Position numbers and translations under genes: made by a program
The notes under the pieces: generated by a model
Seen by the model: only the letters and a program-made list of their open reading frames with translations
Databases searched by the model: none
Told to the model about the DNA's origin: nothing
Assembly (NCBI GenBank): GCA_900541505.1
Contig: UQKK01000032.1
Coordinates: 1 to 36,625 of the forward strand
Length of the DNA stretch: 36,625 nt
DNA from: an uncultured Ruminococcus sp.
GTDB lineage: Bacteria; Bacillota; Clostridia; Lachnospirales; Lachnospiraceae
Reading direction: 5' to 3'
Part shown: positions 31,816 to 36,625 of the stretch, piece after piece
Position numbering within the stretch: position 1 is the first letter of the stretch
How the letters are laid out: every line of letters begins with the position of its first letter

Positions 31816-31909
31816 GAGGCTGCCGCAAAGTTCTGCCCACATAGGGAAAGCGATATCATCTGCTGACCAGCTCTTTTTTCCCACTGTGTTTATATTTTGC
31901 GACAGCCTC
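31816..31909. repeat. Inverted repeat between agaS and the YajC-like gene
   Basis: GAGGCTGCCGCAAAGT (31816-31831) pairs with ATTTTGCGACAGCCTC (31894-31909), 14 of 16 positions, over a 62-nt loop. It lies 17 bp after the agaS stop and spans the YajC leader. Confidence 0.6.
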
Positions 31910-31926
31910 TTATTATCTGCTGTTTT

Positions 31927-33108
31927 TTATTTTCTTGTATATGGATAAAGTGTTACACCTTTTACCACTCTGTTTACCTCGCCTGTCGGGCATGGGTTGT
32001 CCGGCGTGATTGCCATGGCAAGGGACTTTAATACTGCCAGTGTCTGTGCAAATAAAATATAGTCCAGACCAAGCAGCACATTTTCATTGTCTCCCTCCAG
32101 ACCATATACGACAGTGTAATCCACCAGTGCAGATACTGCCTCATCTGCTCTGCTCATCACTGCCACAATCTTGTTGCCTTTGCGCTGTCCGCTCATCTCT
32201 TTGAGCAAGTCCACCTCATACTGTCTTGTGTACGCGTCATCACTTAAATATACCACTGTAATGGTATTGTCATCAATGATGGACTTCGGTCCGTGACGGA
32301 ATCCCAGCGGTGTGTCATACATGGTAACGACCTTGCCCGCTGTCAGTTCCAACATCTTAAGGGCAGATTCCTGTGCTGTCCCTTTCAGCGTATTGCTTCC
32401 CAGGTATACAATACGGTTGAAATCATACTCTGCTACGATATTCTGTGCAATGCCATAGCCGTTGTCCAGGAAATCCTGTCCTGCTGCCACAATTTTCCCG
32501 ACTGCAGCTTTTGCCTCGTCAAGTTCTCCAAGATGGAAACACAGATATGCTGCCAGATACATGTTAGAATAACTGGAAGTCATGGCAAAACTCTGGTCAT
32601 GAGTCTCCGGTGTCAGATTGATGGCATAGCAGTTCTCTGTAGTATCCGCGCGTTTGGATAATGCCCCGTCCTTATTGCAGGTAATGAAAAGATGATAAAT
32701 ATTGTCACAAACACTTTCTGCCGCATCGATTGCACCTACAGACTCCGGTGAATTGCCGGAACGCCCGAAACTAATCAAAAGAGTTGGTTTCGTGCGGGAC
32801 AGGTATGCCTCCGGCGTCGCCACGATATCTGTTGTCCCGTAGGATTTCGCCTTGTGATTTAATACCCCTGCCAGATGCGGAAACAGCGCATTTCCGACAA
32901 ATTCACTGGTCCCCGCACCGGTGAGGATGACATCAAAGTCCTCGCATGTGATAACCTGGTCAATAAACTTCTGAATCTCGTCCTTATTTGCCTCAATCTG
33001 CGCGCATGTCTTCTCCCATGTCGCCGGCTGCTGATAAATCTCTGTCAGAGTAAAAGTGGAGGTGGTCTCCTGCATCTTCTCCTCTGTGATATCAAAAATC
33101 TTACTCAT
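31927..33108 (-). CDS. agaS: AgaS-type SIS-domain ketose/aldose isomerase-deaminase
   Basis: The 393-residue protein has two SIS domains, with sugar-phosphate-binding segments GAGTSEFVG and ISFGRSGNSPESVGA in the first and YLGSNTLKGTAQESALK plus a likely catalytic GFRHGPKS in the second. AgaS converts galactosamine-6-phosphate to tagatose-6-phosphate plus ammonia. AAAGGAAG precedes the ATG at 33108, preferred over 33144. It follows the PTS IIA gene by 70 bp in the same orientation, completing the entry steps of the pathway with nagA. Confidence 0.9.
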   Translation of the reverse strand: MSKIFDITEEKMQETTSTFTLTEIYQQPATWEKTCAQIEANKDEIQKFIDQVITCEDFDVILTGAGTSEFVGNALFPHLAGVLNHKAKSYGTTDIVATPEAYLSRTKPTLLISFGRSGNSPESVGAIDAAESVCDNIYHLFITCNKDGALSKRADTTENCYAINLTPETHDQSFAMTSSYSNMYLAAYLCFHLGELDEAKAAVGKIVAAGQDFLDNGYGIAQNIVAEYDFNRIVYLGSNTLKGTAQESALKMLELTAGKVVTMYDTPLGFRHGPKSIIDDNTITVVYLSDDAYTRQYEVDLLKEMSGQRKGNKIVAVMSRADEAVSALVDYTVVYGLEGDNENVLLGLDYILFAQTLAVLKSLAMAITPDNPCPTGEVNRVVKGVTLYPYTRK

Positions 33109-33178
33109 CTTTCTTCTTCCTTTCTTTCTGCCCGGCAGATACACCGAGCCGAGTCTCTCTTTCTATAGTATGCAGATA

Positions 33179-33607
33179 TCAGATTCCGTCATCCGACTCC
33201 TCCTGTGCTACCTGCTTAAATTCGTATTTTGTCACCTGTTCTCTTCCTGTTTCCAGAACCGAATCCACCAGTCCATCCAGGTCATCCATGAATTTCCTGG
33301 ACATCACGATTTCTACCAGCATCGGCAGGTTCGTTCCGGCAATGATTCTGACTTTCTCTTTTCCGTGTCCGAGCTGAGCCGCCACATTGAACGGCGTCCC
33401 GCCCATCAAATCTGTAAATATGATAAGACCGTCACAGTCTTTCAATTCCTCCATCGCCGCTGTCAGCTCTTTCGTTAAATCCTCTGTGCTGTACGTCGGC
33501 AAAAAATCTACATAGCGATAATCTTCCTGTTCTCCTGCAATCAAATTTACGGAGCTTGTCATACCTGAACCAAAATTTGCATGTCCTGTTACCAATAATC
33601 CAATCAT
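33179..33607 (-). CDS. agaF: PTS mannose-family EIIA subunit
   Basis: The 142-residue protein is a free EIIA of the mannose family. Phosphoryl-accepting His9 lies in LLVTGHANFGSG, and the conserved TDLMGGTPFN loop is present. It accepts phosphate from HPr and passes it to IIB. It sits downstream of IIB-IIC-IID and the TM/TPR-like gene. The symbol is by context; the sugar specificity cannot be proven. Confidence 0.92.
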   Translation of the reverse strand: MIGLLVTGHANFGSGMTSSVNLIAGEQEDYRYVDFLPTYSTEDLTKELTAAMEELKDCDGLIIFTDLMGGTPFNVAAQLGHGKEKVRIIAGTNLPMLVEIVMSRKFMDDLDGLVDSVLETGREQVTKYEFKQVAQEESDDGI

Positions 33608-33676
33608 GAATCTCTCTCCCTACTCTAAAATATGTGCACCGCCTGCGCCTGACGGACAGCCGATTTCCACTGTGCT

Positions 33677-34333
33677 TTATGCTTCCGCCTCCGCCTCTTT
33701 GAGACATTTATCAACTACAGGCATATAAACCGACTTTGGATGAAAACATGCTTTCGCACTTTGATAATAAATTACTGCATTCTTCTTGTCCTGCAGATAA
33801 GCATACTGCTTTGCAACCATAAATAATATCGCGCCCAGCGCGAATCCGTAGTACTGTTTGGAATTAATTCCCTCTTCCATCTCCGCAATCAAGCTGCTGT
33901 TCTTCTTTAGCATCACCTCATAGGACCACTCGTTGTAACGGATAAACGCCGCATCTTCTGTCTTTTTAATTTCTTCCAGTATCCAGTCCGCATATTTCTG
34001 ATTTCCTTTAATCAGAAATGTATGGAAATAGGTCTCCAGAAAACTCTTTTTGTCTGTCCCATCCCGGTAAGTCCTATCCAGCATATTCCGGAGCATTTTT
34101 TCAAATTTTTCCGTCTCCTTCGCGATATAGTAAACCCGCAGTTCATACAAATCGCAGACATATTCTCCCAGTAATTTGCGGGAAAGTGTCATCTGCGCGA
34201 TGCGCTCTACCATATCCACATCCCGCCTTTTCAGCCCCGTATTCAGACTGCGCAGCTGAAAGCTCTTTATGCCCTGGAAAATAAGATACGCCGCAAAGGC
34301 GATAAATATCACTGTCAACGTTACTTTACTCAA
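33677..34333 (-). CDS. Membrane-anchored helical-repeat protein in the PTS cluster
   Basis: The protein (about 218 residues) has one N-terminal TM helix (about 3-22; VTLTVIFIAFAAYLIFQG) and an alpha-helical, TPR-like remainder (helix pairs from about 40 to 215). No family recognised. The start is probably TTG at 34333, with AGGTGG close upstream. An in-frame ATG at 34417 would place the hairpin at 34363-34394 inside the coding region and give an odd Pro/Gly-rich start. Its place between PTS IID and IIA suggests a transporter accessory role. Confidence 0.65.
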   Translation of the reverse strand: MSKVTLTVIFIAFAAYLIFQGIKSFQLRSLNTGLKRRDVDMVERIAQMTLSRKLLGEYVCDLYELRVYYIAKETEKFEKMLRNMLDRTYRDGTDKKSFLETYFHTFLIKGNQKYADWILEEIKKTEDAAFIRYNEWSYEVMLKKNSSLIAEMEEGINSKQYYGFALGAILFMVAKQYAYLQDKKNAVIYYQSAKACFHPKSVYMPVVDKCLKEAEAEA

Positions 34334-34362
34334 ATAGCCACCTGATTTCTCTTTTAGATTAA

Positions 34363-34394
34363 GATGAGGGGGGATAAAAATCCCTCCCCTCATC
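34363..34394 (-). terminator. Intercistronic hairpin in PTS operon
   Basis: GATGAGGGG (34363-34371) pairs with CCCCTCATC (34386-34394), with further G-C pairs inside. It lies about 80 bp after the IID stop with no T-run, so partial termination or mRNA stabilisation of the upstream IIB-IIC-IID segment is likely. Confidence 0.5.
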
Positions 34395-34477
34395 AATGAC
34401 AGCACACTCTGTGCCATACCTTATTCCTATCCGGAAATCCTGCCTATGCAGTCTTCCCGCCATATCACTGATACATC

Positions 34478-35479
34478 TTACTCAGGCATATTTACTTCAA
34501 CGCCGGAATCCTGCAGTTCATTCACTACGGAATCCAGAGCGTCCCAAGCTTCCTGTCCGGATTTCTCAGCCGGAGCAGGCGCCGGATATTCATACCACTC
34601 AACAAGCGGTGTGTATCCGCCCGGAAGCGCATTTCCGTCTTCATCCATAGCCTTGGAATCTCCTGACCAGATACCGAACGCACATCCTACAATACCTACT
34701 ACGAGGATAAGAACGATACATTTAACCGGTGTCCAGCCCTTCTTGATAAGAGCGTAGATTCCCAGTGTAATAAGAAGCGGAATCAGCTTCGGCAATACGC
34801 CGTCGAGCAGTCCCTGAATGTTAATCTGTGTATCACCAACAATCATACGTACTGTAGTACCGCCATAGTTCGCAATCAGTCCGCCGACTACGAAAATACC
34901 GAGGATACTTGCCGCACGTGTAAATTCCTTCGCGTTGGAAGTCAAAAGTGTCACTGCCTTTGTACCAAGTCCATAAGACCAGTACATCAGTCCGAAACGT
35001 ACAATAAACTGTACTACATTGAAGATGATGAGGAAGAGAATCGCACCTGCAATCTGTCCCTCCAGCGCCATATTCGCAGTCAGACCAGCAGTAATCGGAA
35101 CCAGTGTCAGCCAGAACAGTGCATCACCGATACCACCCAGCGGACCTGCCGCGGAGATACGTACGGAACGGATTGTCTGTGTCTCTGCCTTATTCTGCTC
35201 CAGTGAAAGAACAATACCCATTACAAATGTTACAAGGAATGGATGTGTGTTCAAAAAGTCCAGGTTGTGCGCCATAGACGCTTTTAAGTCTTCTTTGTTT
35301 GTATGTATCTTCTGCAGACCCGGAAGGATGCCCCAAAGCCATCCACAAGCCTGCATTCTTTCATAGTTGAAAGATGCCTGTAAGAAACAGGAAAGCCAAA
35401 CCATCTTGTTGAGGGTTTTCTTATCCAGCTGCGGTGCCGGAGTCAGGTCTTGATATCTATCAGGAATATTATATGCCAT
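34478..35479 (-). CDS. agaE: PTS mannose-family EIID subunit
   Basis: The 333-residue protein matches mannose-family IID: the SFNYERMQACGW segment and AAGPLGGIGDALFW are family blocks, with TM helices in the C-terminal half. It ends with a polar tail of about 60 residues (after IWSGDSKAMDEDG; Pro-rich PAPAPAEK). AGGAGG lies 8 nt before the ATG at 35479. The start overlaps the IIC stop by 11 bp, so the two membrane subunits are coupled. Confidence 0.93.
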   Translation of the reverse strand: MAYNIPDRYQDLTPAPQLDKKTLNKMVWLSCFLQASFNYERMQACGWLWGILPGLQKIHTNKEDLKASMAHNLDFLNTHPFLVTFVMGIVLSLEQNKAETQTIRSVRISAAGPLGGIGDALFWLTLVPITAGLTANMALEGQIAGAILFLIIFNVVQFIVRFGLMYWSYGLGTKAVTLLTSNAKEFTRAASILGIFVVGGLIANYGGTTVRMIVGDTQINIQGLLDGVLPKLIPLLITLGIYALIKKGWTPVKCIVLILVVGIVGCAFGIWSGDSKAMDEDGNALPGGYTPLVEWYEYPAPAPAEKSGQEAWDALDSVVNELQDSGVEVNMPE

Positions 35480-36302
35480 CCTCGTCACCTCCTACAAAGC
35501 CGGCGCCTGCGCCTGCGTTCTGTTTAATCTTTGTCTGCATTGAGAAGTCATAGATAGCAATTGCTACACCTACGAATGCACACAGAATCAATGTTGCTCC
35601 AGATGTTGTCGCATTCGCGCTGCAAACCAGTGCCATTACGAAACCAGCCAGCAAGAATCCCCACATCTCTCTGGACATCATAACCTTCATCAGGATAGCG
35701 AATCCGACGAACTTCATCGCGCCGCCCGCCGCATCCAGACCAGCCATTACCCATGAGAAATCGTTGGCGAAATCTCTAAGTGTGTTTCCAAGTGCTGTAC
35801 CACCGTACAGACCTGCAACAGCCAGAACACCAAATAAGCATCCGAGAACTCCCATCTCCAGGAAGTTTAAGTTGCGAATACCTTTTACATTGCCTTCTTC
35901 CGCATATTTGTCAGCTTTTGTCATCATACCGGACATAAATGTAAAGGTCAGTGTAACCGCATACTGTCCGAATACTGCGAATGGAATCGCAAGACCAAGG
36001 GCTGTACCTACACCGTCCGGTGTAGCTTCCATACCGAGAGCAACCGCAAATACCGTTGCCATGATACCTCCCATGATAGCATTTGGCGGCTGTGCTCCAC
36101 CGATTGGCATACTACCAATCTGAATAAGCTGATAAGAGCCACCTACTACGATACCGAGCTGAAAGTCACCTAAGATTGCACCGATAATCGGGCAGGTAAC
36201 GATTGGCTGGTACAGAGACTCTAAAAAGCTGAACTGGTCAATACCCATGATAAAGGCAACCACAAAGACCAGAATCGCCTGGATAATTGTAATATCTCCC
36301 AT
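35469..36302 (-). CDS. agaW: PTS mannose-family EIIC subunit
   Basis: The 277-residue integral membrane permease has about seven hydrophobic segments. Family blocks FLESLYQPIVTCPIIGAILGD and GGSYQLIQIGSMPIGGAQPPNA are typical of mannose/sorbose/GalNAc EIIC. It forms the sugar channel with IID. AGGAG lies 5 nt before the ATG at 36302, preferred over 36326. It lies 38 bp after the IIB gene. Confidence 0.93.
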   Translation of the reverse strand: MGDITIIQAILVFVVAFIMGIDQFSFLESLYQPIVTCPIIGAILGDFQLGIVVGGSYQLIQIGSMPIGGAQPPNAIMGGIMATVFAVALGMEATPDGVGTALGLAIPFAVFGQYAVTLTFTFMSGMMTKADKYAEEGNVKGIRNLNFLEMGVLGCLFGVLAVAGLYGGTALGNTLRDFANDFSWVMAGLDAAGGAMKFVGFAILMKVMMSREMWGFLLAGFVMALVCSANATTSGATLILCAFVGVAIAIYDFSMQTKIKQNAGAGAGFVGGDEDGI

Positions 36303-36340
36303 GTTTGCTCCTTTCCAATAAACCAATAAAACATCTCTAG

Positions 36341-36625
36341 TTATTTGAATAATTTGTCAATACTTTCTGTCGGTGTGTCCGGAACACGTTTGATCTCCAG
36401 CTCCACACCAAGCTCCTGCAGCTTTCTGAAAGCCGCAACGTCGTCGTCATTGACTGCAACAGAAGTTGCAACCTGACGCTTACCGTCAGCCATGTGCATG
36501 TTTCCGATATTTACCTTCTTAATCGGTACCCCGCCCTCAACCAGCTTGAGCACATCCTGAGGTGTTTCGCAGATAATTGCAATATGCTGATTCGCAGAAG
36601 CTTTGTGGATGATATTGATTGTCTT
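36341..36625 (-). CDS. agaV: PTS mannose-family EIIB subunit (partial)
   Basis: The reading frame is open to the window edge, so only the C-terminal 94 residues are visible (from KTINIIHKASANQHIAI). The IIB block VNIGNMHMADGKRQV and the end VPDTPTESIDKLF match mannose/sorbose IIB. The phosphorylated His is in the missing N-terminal part. The GTG at 36553 is an internal codon, not the start. It heads the visible PTS operon; its promoter lies outside the window. Confidence 0.9.
   Translation of the reverse strand, partial: KTINIIHKASANQHIAIICETPQDVLKLVEGGVPIKKVNIGNMHMADGKRQVATSVAVNDDDVAAFRKLQELGVELEIKRVPDTPTESIDKLFK

Noticed and set aside
36341..36553. Complete short PTS IIB starting at 36553
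   Set aside because: The codon there is GTG within an open frame running to the window edge with matching IIB sequence; it is internal and the gene is partial.
1..36625. CRISPR array, tRNA, rRNA, prophage or integrative element
   Set aside because: No regularly spaced repeats, no tRNA-like cloverleaf, no integrase, phage or conjugation genes were seen.

Overview
The window looks like chromosomal DNA of a gut-type anaerobic Firmicute, most likely Lachnospiraceae (Blautia/Dorea/Mediterraneibacter-like). The grounds are moderate GC, strong AGGAGG ribosome binding sites, EFR1-type flavodoxin-ferredoxin, ATP-dependent PEP carboxykinase, a fused OpuC-type permease/binding protein, archaeal-type aspartate-semialdehyde dehydrogenase and a mannose-family PTS. 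The species cannot be fixed from sequence alone. No prophage, integrase, transposase, tRNA, rRNA or CRISPR array was seen.

Left part (1-13 kb). The left edge carries most of a probable 6S RNA gene on the minus strand, with a near-consensus promoter. It is followed by an EFR1 redox protein; a minus-strand set of DUF3737 beta-helix protein, PatB/MalY-type PLP lyase and a HAD hydrolase lacking its catalytic N-terminus; a small Cys-rich protein divergent from a LysR regulator; a DUF4143 ATPase divergent from a MazE/RelE-type toxin-antitoxin pair, with a triple operator-like repeat between them; and a compact minus-strand run of a PNPOx-ferredoxin protein, an OpuC-like ABC transporter (fused permease/binding protein plus ATPase), a zinc macrodomain and a class M sirtuin. 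An HxlR regulator diverges from this run.

Central part (13-27 kb). This is mostly housekeeping metabolism on the minus strand: pckA, thrC with a small membrane protein, an NhaC antiporter, leuCD, a large thioester/Cna-B surface adhesin, asd and argH. The intergenic regions are rich in palindromes, including a promoter inside a 61-bp dyad followed by hairpins and a terminator upstream of the adhesin.

Right part (25.8-36.6 kb). This reads as an N-acetylgalactosamine/galactosamine catabolic region: mannose-family PTS IIB (partial)-IIC-IID-IIA, AgaS isomerase/deaminase, NagA/AgaA deacetylase and divergent GatY/GatZ (KbaY/KbaZ) tagatose-bisphosphate aldolase genes, with an AraC regulator. Inferred route: PTS uptake as GalNAc-6-P, deacetylation, AgaS conversion to tagatose-6-P, phosphorylation by a kinase not present here, then GatYZ cleavage to triose phosphates. 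A YajC-like protein and a TM/TPR-like protein lie inside this region.

The most interesting leads are the SirTM/zinc-macrodomain pair without its usual GcvH-L/LplA2 partners, the dyad-embedded promoter plus candidate small RNA upstream of the adhesin, a 16-bp motif found three times between genes (twice in hairpin loops), and the repeat-flanked ATPase/toxin-antitoxin intergene.
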